Positions 23,360-32,119 are shown, numbered from the stretch's first letter. The stretch is 35,629 bases of DNA from Lachnospiraceae bacterium (GCA_024689605.1 JAILDD010000016.1:1-35629); one strand, 5' to 3'. A program made the numbers and translations. Notes: a model not told the origin generated them from the sequence alone.

Positions 23360-24439
23360 ATGTTTGACAAGCTGGAAGACCTGCTCCGCAGGTTTGAAGA
23401 AATCTTAAATGAATTATCGGAACCCGGTGTCACGGATGATCCGGCAAGGTTTAAAAAGCTTATGAAGGAGCAGAGTGACCTGACCCCTTTGGTAGAAGCG
23501 TATAAGGAGTATAAGAAAGCTCAGGCTGACAGGGATGATGCTCTTGTTCTTCTGGATGAAGAGAAGGATCCCGATATGCGTGAAATGCTTAAGGAAGAGC
23601 ATGCCGAGGCAAAAAAACGCATAGAGGCCCTTGAACAGGAATTAAAGATACTGCTTCTTCCCAAGGATCCAAATGATGACAAAAACGTTATTGTGGAGAT
23701 CCGTGCAGGCGCCGGCGGGGATGAGGCTGCACTCTTTGCGGCCGAGATTTACAGAATGTATGTCCACTACGCTGAAGGACGACGCTGGAGAGTGGAGCTT
23801 GTAAATGTGGATGAGATCGGCATAGGCGGTATGAAGGAAGTGCAGTTTACCATTACCGGCCAGGGGGCATATTCCGTGATGAAGTATGAGAGCGGTGTGC
23901 ACCGTGTGCAGCGTGTGCCTGAGACGGAAAGCGGCGGACGCATACATACATCTACCATAAGTGTTGCAGTAATGCCGGAAGTAGATGAGGATATCGATAT
24001 AAAGATTGATGAAAAGGATATCCGTATAGATGTAATGAGAGCTTCCGGAAACGGAGGTCAGTGCGTAAATACTACCGATTCCGCAGTGCGTCTGACACAT
24101 TACCCTACAGGAATCGTTATCTACAGCCAGACGGAGAAGTCCCAGATACAGAACAAGGAAAAAGCCTTTAATCTGCTCCGTGCAAAGCTCTATGATCTGG
24201 AACAGCAGCAGAGGCATGATGCCGAGGCAGAGCTGCGGCGCAGCCAGATCGGAACAGGGGATCGTTCGGAAAAGATACGTACCTACAACTTTCCACAGGG
24301 AAGGGTTACGGACCACAGGATAGGACTGACTCTTTATAAGCTGGATAAAGTGATCAACGGTGACATCCAGGAGATTATAGATGCCTGTATAGCTGCCGAC
24401 CAGGCCGCAAAACTTAGCAAAATGAATGAAGCAGAGTGA
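23360..24439 (+). CDS. prfA: Peptide chain release factor 1
   Basis: RF1 reads UAA and UAG stop codons and triggers release of the finished protein. The 359 residues match the family length. The peptidyl hydrolysis motif GGQ is at 232-234 in [20 protein letters not shown], and the region ahead of it, [19 protein letters not shown], is standard. [19 protein letters not shown] and [20 protein letters not shown] also match. The domain 1 helices are at the N-terminus ([20 protein letters not shown]). GAGG precedes the ATG. It is the last housekeeping gene of its operon; a glycosyltransferase follows 18 bases downstream. Confidence 0.98.
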   Translation: MFDKLEDLLRRFEEILNELSEPGVTDDPARFKKLMKEQSDLTPLVEAYKEYKKAQADRDDALVLLDEEKDPDMREMLKEEHAEAKKRIEALEQELKILLLPKDPNDDKNVIVEIRAGAGGDEAALFAAEIYRMYVHYAEGRRWRVELVNVDEIGIGGMKEVQFTITGQGAYSVMKYESGVHRVQRVPETESGGRIHTSTISVAVMPEVDEDIDIKIDEKDIRIDVMRASGNGGQCVNTTDSAVRLTHYPTGIVIYSQTEKSQIQNKEKAFNLLRAKLYDLEQQQRHDAEAELRRSQIGTGDRSEKIRTYNFPQGRVTDHRIGLTLYKLDKVINGDIQEIIDACIAADQAAKLSKMNEAE

Positions 24440-24457
24440 TGGGAGGGCGGCACATAA

Positions 24458-25486
24458 ATGCCGGTATTAAGTGTCATAGTTCCCGTATATAACATGGAAA
24501 AAGACGGTGCACTTCAGTACTGTCTGGATTCACTTATTGCCCAGACACTCGATGATACAGAGATCATTGCTGTTGACGACAGATCCACAGACGGTTCCCT
24601 TGGGATACTGAATGATTATGAAATAAGATATCCAGGAAAAGTAAAGGTGATTGCTTCGCCTGAAAATCGCAGGCAGGGTGGTGCCAGAAATCTGGGGCTT
24701 GCCGCCGCAGAGGGAAAATACATAGGTTTTCTTGATGCCGACGACTGGCTTTTGCCGGATACTTTTGAGTCCATGGTCACTCTGGCGGAAAAGACCGGCG
24801 CGGATGCAGTGGGAATCGATCTGTGCAGGGTGTCTGAACAGACCATGGTTCCTGCGGCCAGGGAAGTCTGCAACGATGCGTCGGTGACCGGAATCTTTGA
24901 TGAGGAGAAACGGCGCCGGTTCATAATGAAGACAGGTCCTGTGGTGACTAAGATATATGCCCGGAAAATTTTTTTTGACAGACCCTTTTCATTTCCTGAA
25001 AAGATCGCCTATGAGGACAATGCGGTAGCTCTTGAACTGGCGATGCGGATAAATCATTATGAGCACATACCGGAAGCTAAGTATTTCTATTATCAGCGGC
25101 CGGGATCTACAACACATCAAATCAACCGCAAAGGCTGTGAAGACCGTATGCTGGCAATGCGTATCATGCTTGAATACGCAAAGAAGAACGGAAGCCTTGA
25201 GATATATCACGATGAAGTGGAATATATTTTTACCAGGATGTTTTATATTACAACACTGCTGTCATATATGCAGAGTGATATAAAGCGGGATAAGGCTTTT
25301 ATATGCAGCCTGGGCCGTGAGATGATTGAATGTTTTCCGGATTTTCGTTCCAATCATTATTACATAGAGAAAACAGATGCGGAAGAAAAAAAGTGGGTTG
25401 ATATGCAGCTTAAGTCCACTGGGTATTTTGTTTTTTACTATGACCTTAAAAAAACTTACCGCAGGTTACGTTACGGGAAAAGGTGA
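24458..25486 (+). CDS. GT2-family glycosyltransferase
   Basis: The 342-residue protein begins PVLSVIVPVYNMEKDGALQY and then CLDSLIAQTLDDTEIIAVDD, a GT-A domain. It has the acceptor-side motif NRRQGGARNLGLAAAEGKYI and the donor/metal motif FLDADDW at about residue 92, followed by AYEDNAVALELAMRI as the catalytic acidic region. The C-terminal 100 residues are helical and basic. It resembles cell-wall or capsular polysaccharide GT2 proteins, with sugar and acceptor unknown. GGGAGGG lies before the ATG, 18 bases after prfA, so it may be read through from the prmC-prfA transcript. The end of this gene overlaps the -10 of the next gene. Confidence 0.9.
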   Translation: MPVLSVIVPVYNMEKDGALQYCLDSLIAQTLDDTEIIAVDDRSTDGSLGILNDYEIRYPGKVKVIASPENRRQGGARNLGLAAAEGKYIGFLDADDWLLPDTFESMVTLAEKTGADAVGIDLCRVSEQTMVPAAREVCNDASVTGIFDEEKRRRFIMKTGPVVTKIYARKIFFDRPFSFPEKIAYEDNAVALELAMRINHYEHIPEAKYFYYQRPGSTTHQINRKGCEDRMLAMRIMLEYAKKNGSLEIYHDEVEYIFTRMFYITTLLSYMQSDIKRDKAFICSLGREMIECFPDFRSNHYYIEKTDAEEKKWVDMQLKSTGYFVFYYDLKKTYRRLRYGKR

Positions 25487-25492
25487 TATAAT
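25484..25492 (+). promoter_or_regulatory. Extended -10 promoter for the zinc-ribbon membrane protein
   Basis: TGATATAAT is an extended -10 overlapping the stop of the preceding gene. No strong -35 is seen. A long ribosome binding site (GAGGAGGAG) lies just before the ATG at 25523. Confidence 0.55.
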
Positions 25493-25522
25493 ATACACAA
25501 TAAATATGAGGAGGAGTGCATT

Positions 25523-27991
25523 ATGATCTGTAAGAATTGTGGCGCTGAGATGCCTGATGATGCGCAGTTTTGCAAAAAATGCGGGAGTAAAGTCAGCTCT
25601 GGCAATGTCTCGGCAACTGCCGGTGACGCAGGTGAAAAGACAGTAACAGAACCGGACAGCGTGGGAAGAACCGAAGAACCTGTGCCGGAGGAGGCAGTAA
25701 AGACAGAGGAGCCGGGTATGGATCCTGTCGGAACTACAGAGGAGCCGGCAGAGGAAGCTGTAGCTGCGGAAGAGTCTGTTACAGAAATGCCGGTTACGGA
25801 AGAAAGCGGAAAGACTGCGGAGCAGACAACAGCTGCTCAGACGACAGCCGTTAACCCTCAGACGGCAAATACAGAGGTTGCACAAAAAACTCAGTATCAG
25901 GGAAAGAAAAAATCAAAACTGCCACTGGTGATCGGTCTTGTGGCAGGCGGATTTGTGGCTGTAATTGCACTGATAGTGGTGGTGGTTGTGGCTGTCGTTT
26001 TGATTTCCGGCGGAGTGGGAAAAGGAAAGGGCAGGACCTCTAAAGTTGCAGCATATGTGAGTGATGACACTCTCTATGTAATAAAGGATACGACAAAGAA
26101 GAATCCGGATGCGCTTGAAGTCTGCGAGCTGGACCTTGGCAGTGATGTAAGCGGTGAATATGGAGTGCCCGGCAGTCTTGTGGCATGGTCGGATGACGAG
26201 AAGTATCTGTATTTTTTCAGTGAGCTTGACAACAATTATGAAGGCACGCTCTGCCGTGTCCAGGTAAGCAAGCTTGGCAAAGATGAGAATAAGAACGAAA
26301 AGCTTGTTGAAGAAATTGATGACGGCATAGCTACATGGAATGTGACATATCTTCCAAATAATGATGTGCTTTACATTACCCAAAAGGGAAGACTGTATTA
26401 CTACAACGGAAAGAAATCCGAGGAAATAGCAAAGGATGTTTCCGGTGTAGTGCTTGCTGAAGATGATGATAAGACGGCCATATATACATCGGATGAGGAT
26501 ACGGAAGGCAATTTTACGATAAATCACCTGGATCTTTCAACGCTTAAAACCAATGAAATCGATGATGGTGTAAACTGCATCAGCGGTGTAATGGCAAATG
26601 CGGTTTATTACAGAAAGCCCGTAAATGATACGGATGCGGGGCTGTATGTATGCGATTATAATGGCGGATCTCCGGAAGAGATATCAGATCATTTGGATTC
26701 AGAGGCAGTTTATTCTGCGGATGGTTTTTATTATACAGAGACTCTGGGTAACAGTGTATCGCTTTATGATTTCATAGATGACCCTTATGCGGCCGATGAT
26801 GCGGCAGTTGAAGAACCTGTATATCCTACCCAGGAGGATGCTTTCAGGCAGGTGGATTATACAAGGGCCTTCAGTGAACGATATGAAGAACTTGCAACCG
26901 GCGGAAAATACAGCGGAAGGGTTGATTTTATAATGGATTACTGTTATCGTACCATGATCGGCGATAACTATTACTATACCCTTTATAATGAAGATGATGG
27001 AAATTATTATTACTATGATGCATCGGAAGACATTTTCTACCTCTATGATGCGGAGACATATGAAGAACTTAAGGATGCCTATGATGATGGAATGGAAGAG
27101 TGGTATGCTGTTTCGGACAGAAAGAGCTTAAGGGATGCGCTGAAGGATTATGAAGTGGATCTTTCCACTGTATCGCTTAATTATTACAGGAATGGAAAAT
27201 CGGAGGTACTGGTTCCCGAATGCCAGGCAGTGGTATTTCCCTGGCATGAAGGCAGTGAGGTGATAGCTTTCTATCAGGAAGCTGATACGTCATCAGTAGA
27301 AAAGATAAGCATTGACGATATTGATTATGCTTACGAAGCTGCTGATGAACTGGGACTGGGATATGGCGGTTACTCAAGCTATGGAGAACTCTATTATGCG
27401 ATAGGCGAGGATGCCGGCCAGGATCTTGGTGTGGAAGGATGTCTGAGTGACTGGGCAGTATCTTTCAAGGATGGCAAGGCTGCTGTACAGGTAAAGACAA
27501 AGAATAACCGTGACGAGGAACAGGAAGAAGCATATCTCTTTACTATAGACGGTTCAAAACTTGTGCAGGACGCAGGGTTTGATGACGAAGCGGAAGGGAT
27601 AGCGGCAATGACAGCCGATAAGGTATATTATCTCAAGAACAGGAACGAATCGGATGAAACGGTTGATATCTTTGTTTATGACGGTAAGGATTGTGAAAAG
27701 TATATGAAGGATGTATCGCTCTACTCATACGGCGTGATCTTTGATGACGGTGCCACCCTTGCTTTTGACAGTGACAGCGATGCAATCATATACAATAAAA
27801 AGGGCGAAAAGGAAGTGAAGCTTGGACAGACCGACGACGCGATAAATTACATCTCGATCAAGAACATAACTTATATGTCAGATGGAAAGCTTTATCATTA
27901 CAACGGAAAGGATTCCAATAAGATAGCAAGTAAAGTTGACCATGTATGGTTTAACGGTATAATGAATGGCCTGTATCTCAATATGTGGTGA
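25523..27991 (+). CDS. Zinc-ribbon membrane protein with large extracellular, propeller-like domain
   Basis: The 822-residue protein starts with a double-knuckle zinc ribbon (MICKNCGAEMPDDAQFCKKC; Cys3, 6, 17, 20) typical of clostridial membrane proteins. A Glu/Pro/Thr-rich linker of about 100 residues with repeated EEP/TEE units follows. One membrane helix lies at about 132-160 (LPLVIGLVAGGFVAVIALIV). The rest is outside the membrane. It is very acidic and tyrosine-rich and contains repeating short strands such as DDTLYVIKDT, DEKYLYFFSE, KGRLYYYNGKK and DGKLYHYNGKD, as expected for a beta-propeller of the DUF5050 kind. Similar proteins are numerous in Lachnospiraceae and have no assigned role; sensing or binding at the wall is a guess. 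A hairpin terminator follows. Confidence 0.75.
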   Translation: MICKNCGAEMPDDAQFCKKCGSKVSSGNVSATAGDAGEKTVTEPDSVGRTEEPVPEEAVKTEEPGMDPVGTTEEPAEEAVAAEESVTEMPVTEESGKTAEQTTAAQTTAVNPQTANTEVAQKTQYQGKKKSKLPLVIGLVAGGFVAVIALIVVVVVAVVLISGGVGKGKGRTSKVAAYVSDDTLYVIKDTTKKNPDALEVCELDLGSDVSGEYGVPGSLVAWSDDEKYLYFFSELDNNYEGTLCRVQVSKLGKDENKNEKLVEEIDDGIATWNVTYLPNNDVLYITQKGRLYYYNGKKSEEIAKDVSGVVLAEDDDKTAIYTSDEDTEGNFTINHLDLSTLKTNEIDDGVNCISGVMANAVYYRKPVNDTDAGLYVCDYNGGSPEEISDHLDSEAVYSADGFYYTETLGNSVSLYDFIDDPYAADDAAVEEPVYPTQEDAFRQVDYTRAFSERYEELATGGKYSGRVDFIMDYCYRTMIGDNYYYTLYNEDDGNYYYYDASEDIFYLYDAETYEELKDAYDDGMEEWYAVSDRKSLRDALKDYEVDLSTVSLNYYRNGKSEVLVPECQAVVFPWHEGSEVIAFYQEADTSSVEKISIDDIDYAYEAADELGLGYGGYSSYGELYYAIGEDAGQDLGVEGCLSDWAVSFKDGKAAVQVKTKNNRDEEQEEAYLFTIDGSKLVQDAGFDDEAEGIAAMTADKVYYLKNRNESDETVDIFVYDGKDCEKYMKDVSLYSYGVIFDDGATLAFDSDSDAIIYNKKGEKEVKLGQTDDAINYISIKNITYMSDGKLYHYNGKDSNKIASKVDHVWFNGIMNGLYLNMW

Positions 27992-28022
27992 TCCGTTTAA
28001 AAGGCGGAGATTATGTGATGTT

Positions 28023-28054
28023 AATCGAGTAGGGTAATCCCCTACTCGATTTGT
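28023..28054 (+). terminator. Terminator after the zinc-ribbon protein gene
   Basis: AATCGAGTAGGG (28023-28034) pairs with CCCTACTCGATT (28040-28051) across 5 bases, a perfect 12-bp stem, with TGTT after it. The T tract is short but the stem is strong. Confidence 0.75.
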
Positions 28055-28069
28055 TAGAACAAAAAAATG

Positions 28070-28095
28070 ACTGTTCAGTACAGATTCCGAACAGT
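28070..28095. promoter_or_regulatory. Inverted repeat upstream of the dehydrogenase gene
   Basis: ACTGTTC (28070-28076) and GAACAGT (28089-28095) form a 7-bp inverted repeat around a 12-base centre, 35 bases before the start codon. It could be an operator; no regulator gene is adjacent, and I see no clear promoter for this gene. Confidence 0.35.
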
Positions 28096-28129
28096 TGATC
28101 CAAAGAAAATTAATCGGAGGAGATGCACT

Positions 28130-29188
28130 ATGAATCAGTTTCGTTTACCCTACCATCTTATTGTGGCTGAGGATGTATTTAAGAATATCCCGGAGGCTAT
28201 GTCTGATGTGATGCCAAAGCTCAGCGGGCAGAAAACTATCATTGTCACGGAAGGAAATCTAAAGGAACTCTTTGCCGGCATCATTGAAGAGATAGGCAAA
28301 GATTTTCCGGACAGCGAGATTTTTCTGATAAAAGACGGAAGCTATGACGGAGCTGTGGCACTTGCAAAATACATTACCATGAACGGTTTCGGAACGGTGA
28401 TAGGCTTTGGCGGCGGTACGGTATTGGACATGGCTAAGTTTGCGGCCTATGTATCAAAGACCACGCTTATCTCACTGGTAACAACTCTTTCAAACGATTC
28501 ACTTGCTTCGCCTGTGGCAGTTCTGGGAACGGAAGGAAAGGCCAGAAAAACTTTTAAGTGCGGTATCCCGGATGCCATACTTGTGGATGTGAATGTGATA
28601 AAGAGTGCGCCTGAAAGGCAGATCCTTGCAGGTATCGGAGATACTGTTTCAAAATATACGGCACTCTATGACTGGAAGCTTGCGGGAGAAAAAGCCGGAG
28701 AAGAGATAAATGATTTTGCATATATGATCTCGGAAATGGCTTTCGACGCTATCCGCATCAGCCGTAAGGAAGAACTTAAGAGTACAGAGTTTATCACTCG
28801 TCTTACACAGGCACTTGTAATGGGGGGGCTGGCGATGGAGATTGCGGGAACCTCGAGACCCAGTTCCGGTTCAGAGCATTTATTCTGTCACGGGCTGGAA
28901 GAAAACTACAGCGAGCAGGTAAATGTTGCACACGGAATTGCTGTGGCCATGGGAAGCTATGGTGCGGCGGTATTTCAGGAACGTGATACAGCACTGCTCA
29001 CACGGATGATCAGGGACTACGGGATACCGGTGAAGCCTTCTCTGCAGAATGTGACGGAAGAGATATTTATCGGTGCATGGCAGAAGGCAGCGGCTTCAAG
29101 ACCGGACCGTTACAGCATTCTCAATGAAACAGATCTGAGTTCGGTAAGACTTGCAAAGCTCTATGAAGATATGGAAAACATTTTCTGA
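28130..29188 (+). CDS. Glycerol-1-phosphate dehydrogenase-like enzyme (EgsA/AraM group)
   Basis: The 352-residue protein belongs to the metal-dependent alcohol dehydrogenase-like fold. The NAD(P)-binding loop is GFGGGTVLDMAKFAAYVS, followed by ISLVTTLSNDSLASPVAVL, the signature that separates glycerol-1-phosphate dehydrogenases from glycerol and 3-dehydroquinate enzymes. The likely metal ligands are Asp171 (GIGDTVSKYTA), His250 (SGSEHLFCH) and His268 (VAHGIAVAMG). The family converts dihydroxyacetone phosphate to sn-glycerol-1-phosphate; in Bacillus AraM serves an ether-lipid-like product. Start choice: ATG 28130 has GGAGG 9 bases upstream; the frame is open back to 28067 but that ATG has no such site. 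Confidence 0.8.
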   Translation: MNQFRLPYHLIVAEDVFKNIPEAMSDVMPKLSGQKTIIVTEGNLKELFAGIIEEIGKDFPDSEIFLIKDGSYDGAVALAKYITMNGFGTVIGFGGGTVLDMAKFAAYVSKTTLISLVTTLSNDSLASPVAVLGTEGKARKTFKCGIPDAILVDVNVIKSAPERQILAGIGDTVSKYTALYDWKLAGEKAGEEINDFAYMISEMAFDAIRISRKEELKSTEFITRLTQALVMGGLAMEIAGTSRPSSGSEHLFCHGLEENYSEQVNVAHGIAVAMGSYGAAVFQERDTALLTRMIRDYGIPVKPSLQNVTEEIFIGAWQKAAASRPDRYSILNETDLSSVRLAKLYEDMENIF

Positions 29189-29261
29189 CGGGTCTGTTGC
29201 ACCGGTGGATGGCGTGATAGTTGTGAAGCTGTCGGAGTAGGAAGTGTTGGAACAGTTTCTC

Positions 29262-29290
29262 TTGAAAATGGGACATCATTACACTATAAT
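29262..29290 (+). promoter_or_regulatory. Sigma-A promoter of tRNA-Ser
   Basis: TTGAAA (29262-29267) and TATAAT (29285-29290) are separated by exactly 17 bases; the tRNA begins 32 bases after the -10. Confidence 0.88.
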
Positions 29291-29321
29291 TAATCAATGC
29301 GTGATTCATGTGCACGTATTC

Positions 29322-29409
29322 GGAGACGTATCGAAGCGGTCATAACGGGGCGCACTCGAAATGCGTTTGGCGGGCAACTGCCACGAGGGTTCGAATCCCT
29401 CCGTCTCCG
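29322..29409 (+). tRNA. tRNA-Ser, anticodon CGA
   Basis: Acceptor arms GGAGACG (29322-29328) and CGTCTCC (29402-29408) pair fully, with discriminator G. The anticodon arm GCGCA / TGCGT carries the loop CTCGAAA, giving anticodon CGA (reads UCG). A long variable arm (GGCGGGCAACTGCC region) and a T loop (GGTTCGAATCC) confirm a class II tRNA-Ser. The 3' CCA is not encoded (CTA follows). Confidence 0.95.
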
Positions 29410-29427
29410 CTAATACTTATTGTGGGT

Positions 29428-29466
29428 ATTCCCCTGCCGACAGGAAAACTGTCAGCGGGGGAATTT
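29428..29466 (+). terminator. Hairpin after tRNA-Ser, probable terminator
   Basis: CCCCTGCCGACAG (29431-29443) pairs with CTGTCAGCGGGGG (29449-29461) across GAAAA with one mismatch and one G-T pair. The T tract (AATTT) is weak, so termination may be partial and allow read-through into the channel gene. Confidence 0.6.
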
Positions 29467-29519
29467 GAGGTAAAGACTAAATTAATGTAAAGGCTAAGCA
29501 GAGGGAGGAACGACACAAA

Positions 29520-30356
29520 ATGATAAAGGGGTTGAAAAAGGTAGTAGACCACAAGGCTTTTCAGGGATTTATACTGTTTATCATAGTATTTAATTCAGTG
29601 GTAATGGGTATAGAGACTATATCGGGCCTGCCTGATAAGGTAGTTCTGGTACTGGGGCTTTTCAATAACGTCTGCCTCTGGATCTTTATCATAGAGATGC
29701 TGCTCAAATTCCTTGCCTATGGCATGGATTATTTTAAGGATCCCTGGAACTGGTTTGATATGGTGATCATAGGAACATCCCTGATATCCGCCCTTCCTTT
29801 TATGGCTGCACTCCGTGCATTCAGGGTACTCAGGGTGTTGAGGTCGCTTAAGGCGCTGCGGAGCATGAGGCTTGTAAGCTCTATACATCACCTTCAGATA
29901 ATACTTATTGCCATAGTCAGGTCCGTTCCAAGCATACTGTGGACGGGACTGCTGATGATACTGATTTACTATATATTTGCACTTATCGGAGTAAATCTTT
30001 TTGGGGAGGCTTTCCCGGATTGGTTCGGAACGGTCGGAAAGGCTATGTATACACTGTTCCAGGTAATGACCCTGGAAAGCTGGTCAATGGGTATAAGCCG
30101 ACCTGTTATGGAAGTGTACTCAGCAGCATGGCTGTATTTTGTTCCGTTTGTACTGATATCTTCTTTTATCGTCATGAATGTAGTTGTGGGCATTGTAGTA
30201 AATTCCATAAGCGAAGTTACTGCTGAGGACACAAAAAAGGGTACGGATGAGGAAGAAGAGGAGAAGGATACGGACAGGATAAAAGCGCTGACCGCCGAGA
30301 TAAAGGAAATGCGTGAAATGCTGGCGCGTATGGAGCAGATGATTGAAAAGAAATAG
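29520..30356 (+). CDS. Bacterial voltage-gated sodium channel (BacNaV family)
   Basis: The 278-residue protein is a single-domain, six-helix channel that would assemble as a tetramer. S1-S3 cover about 14-32, 42-66 and 79-94. S4 has positive residues at every third position (Arg99, 102, 105, 108, Lys111, Arg114, Arg117), the voltage sensor. S5 (WTGLLMILIYYIFALIG) and S6 (FVLISSFIVMNVVVGIVV) flank the pore. The selectivity filter TLESWSM (184-190) is the one known from NavAb-type sodium channels. The cytoplasmic tail has an acidic neck (EEEEEKD) and a coiled coil (IKALTAEIKEMREMLARMEQ), as in characterised BacNaV channels. GGGAGGA precedes the ATG and a strong terminator follows. Sodium selectivity is inferred from the filter. 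Confidence 0.95.
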   Translation: MIKGLKKVVDHKAFQGFILFIIVFNSVVMGIETISGLPDKVVLVLGLFNNVCLWIFIIEMLLKFLAYGMDYFKDPWNWFDMVIIGTSLISALPFMAALRAFRVLRVLRSLKALRSMRLVSSIHHLQIILIAIVRSVPSILWTGLLMILIYYIFALIGVNLFGEAFPDWFGTVGKAMYTLFQVMTLESWSMGISRPVMEVYSAAWLYFVPFVLISSFIVMNVVVGIVVNSISEVTAEDTKKGTDEEEEEKDTDRIKALTAEIKEMREMLARMEQMIEKK

Positions 30357-30394
30357 CTGGTCAATGATTAAGAGAGGCATTGTAAATTGCTTCA

Positions 30395-30427
30395 GGGATC
30401 CGCAGATATCAGCGGATCCCTTTTTTC
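30395..30427 (+). terminator. Rho-independent terminator after the sodium channel gene
   Basis: GGGATCCGC (30395-30403) pairs perfectly with GCGGATCCC (30412-30420) across 8 bases, followed by six T residues. It separates the channel from the AAA+ operon. Confidence 0.93.
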
Positions 30428-30456
30428 TTGCACCTGTTTTTCGAAAATAGTAAAAT
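30428..30456 (+). promoter_or_regulatory. Promoter of the tandem AAA+ operon
   Basis: TTGCAC (30428-30433) and TAAAAT (30451-30456) are separated by 17 bases, directly after the channel terminator. The leader to the first AAA+ start is about 100 bases. Confidence 0.7.
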
Positions 30457-30536
30457 ATAGTGGTGATATTTTGGATAGTTACGGAGCACTTGCTGCCACG
30501 GGCATACTAAAGAGTGAATTTGACTGGAAGAGCCGA

Positions 30537-30569
30537 ATGGTTCTGAACAGGTACCAATATAGTTTATGA
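30537..30569 (+). CDS. Possible 10-codon leader ORF overlapping the first AAA+ gene
   Basis: ATG 30537, preceded by GGAAGAG, opens a frame MVLNRYQYSL that ends with TGA at 30567-30569. That stop overlaps the ATG of the AAA+ gene (30566) as ATGA. The AAA+ gene itself lacks a good ribosome binding site, so translation might depend on coupling from this short frame. The same frame is open further upstream (TTG at 30471). It may simply be chance. Confidence 0.3.
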   Translation: MVLNRYQYSL

Positions 30570-32119
30570 TAGATATTTTTAAACAGCTGAATTACGAAAA
30601 CGGGATTAATCCGGGAACTAAAACAGAAGAGTCGGGAATGACTGCGCTGACGGCGTATATCGTGAGAAGGGTAGTGTCGTCCACTGATTTTTCATTGTCT
30701 GAAAGGCTGGGGGATTCGAAGAATGTTTCGGACATAATCTATAAGGAAAATGAGGATAAGATAGATTATCTCGAGATGCTTTATTTCAGGGTGCTGGAGG
30801 ACAAATCCATAGCCCCGGACAAACGCAGCCTGCTGGATATCCTGGATAAACTTGAAAGTGATCTGGCATATAACATAGATATATTCGGCAAAAGGGCAGG
30901 GTTTGTTCTGGATTTTATAGAAGCAGATACCTTCAGGCATGCTTTGAATAAGAGCTCGAATGAATTTGAATGCAGGGTGCTGGGACGTATCAGGGAACTG
31001 CGGCTGCTGTATTTTAATGTGGCCGAAAGCAGTAAGAAGACAAAACAGACCCCTGTGGAGATAAAGGCTTATCTGGACCGGTTCATTATAGGCCAGGATG
31101 ATGCAAAGATGTCGGTGTCAGTGGCTGCATATGGTCATGGCAAGAGAGTACGGCATCCTGATGTGAATTTTACGCCGGACGTAGTTCTTCTGATAGGACC
31201 GACCGGCTGTGGCAAGACTGAGATCATGCGCAGGATAAAGGAACTTACGGGATATCCGATGGTCTTTACGGATGTTTCAAATCTCGGTGCAAGCCAGTTC
31301 CGCGGACGCCATAAGGAAGATATCCTTCTGGATCTGTACGAAGATGCGGGAAAGGATATGAAAAGTGCAGAAAAAGGCATAATCTTTATGGATGAGTTTG
31401 ATAAGCTTCTTCTGCCTGCTTTTTCCGACAGAGGTGTGAACATGCATGATGATGTGCAGTCCCAGCTTCTGACGATGCTTGAAGGCAGTGAAGTCGAGAT
31501 CAAAAGCGGAAATAAGAATCTTCGAATGGACACTTCCAGGATACTTTTTGTACTGGCCGGAGCATTTCAGGGTTTAGAGGAATATATCAAGAATGATAAG
31601 CGTAAGAAAGATAAGACAGGCGGAAGTATGGGCTTCAATGCATCTTTGGATAAAGATGTAGACACGGAATTCATACGGCAGAACATCAGTCATGAGATAC
31701 TGATGGAATATGGCATGAAGCGGGAACTGGCCGGACGTATATCTGCAATAGCTGTTCTTGAAAAGCTTACCGAGGAAGATATGTTCAGGATACTGAGGGA
31801 TCCTGAGGAAAGCCTTCCGGAGCTGTATGCAAGGGAGATAGAGCTGTCCTGTGGGGCAAAGCTTGAGTTTACCGATGAAGCATTGAAGCTGATCGCAAAG
31901 AAGGCTGCAGAGCTTCCGGTAGGTGCCAGGGCGCTCAGGGCGATATTGGGCGAGATAATGCTGCCCATAAGGTATATTGCTCCGGGGCTTAAGGATGTGA
32001 AGATCATAAGGATAACTGCCGACACTGTGGAAAACGGTACCGCACCGGAATATATATACGGAAGTGGCGATGGCGACAAGCCTCTGAGCGAGCTTGTGCG
32101 TCAGTATGGTGAGAGATGA
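30566..32119 (+). CDS. ClpX-like AAA+ ATPase with novel N-terminal domain (first of tandem pair)
   Basis: The 517-residue protein has no zinc finger. Residues 1-165 are mostly helical and acidic and match nothing I know. From about 167 the ClpX core appears: VEIKAYLDRFIIGQDDAKMS, Walker A GPTGCGKT (about 211), Walker B IIFMDEFDKL (about 272), ILFVLAGAFQGLE, ELAGRI and sensor 2 GARALRA. Pore loop 1, GYVG in ClpX, is QFRG followed by RHKED. An IGF-like loop reads GSMGF. The ATPase residues are intact, so it should hydrolyse ATP and may thread a substrate. It overlaps the next, related gene by ATGA, has its own promoter and is probably co-transcribed with the Cache-GGDEF gene. Function unknown; a protein unfoldase, with or without ClpP, is the best guess. 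Confidence 0.85.
   Translation: MIDIFKQLNYENGINPGTKTEESGMTALTAYIVRRVVSSTDFSLSERLGDSKNVSDIIYKENEDKIDYLEMLYFRVLEDKSIAPDKRSLLDILDKLESDLAYNIDIFGKRAGFVLDFIEADTFRHALNKSSNEFECRVLGRIRELRLLYFNVAESSKKTKQTPVEIKAYLDRFIIGQDDAKMSVSVAAYGHGKRVRHPDVNFTPDVVLLIGPTGCGKTEIMRRIKELTGYPMVFTDVSNLGASQFRGRHKEDILLDLYEDAGKDMKSAEKGIIFMDEFDKLLLPAFSDRGVNMHDDVQSQLLTMLEGSEVEIKSGNKNLRMDTSRILFVLAGAFQGLEEYIKNDKRKKDKTGGSMGFNASLDKDVDTEFIRQNISHEILMEYGMKRELAGRISAIAVLEKLTEEDMFRILRDPEESLPELYAREIELSCGAKLEFTDEALKLIAKKAAELPVGARALRAILGEIMLPIRYIAPGLKDVKIIRITADTVENGTAPEYIYGSGDGDKPLSELVRQYGER

Noticed and set aside
23642..24316. 224-codon minus-strand frame across prfA
   Set aside because: Antisense to a highly conserved housekeeping gene and without any family motif.
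30387..30569. 60-codon + frame before the AAA+ operon
   Set aside because: Its 5' part covers the terminator and the promoter, so it cannot be translated in full; only the last 10 codons are kept as a low-confidence leader ORF.
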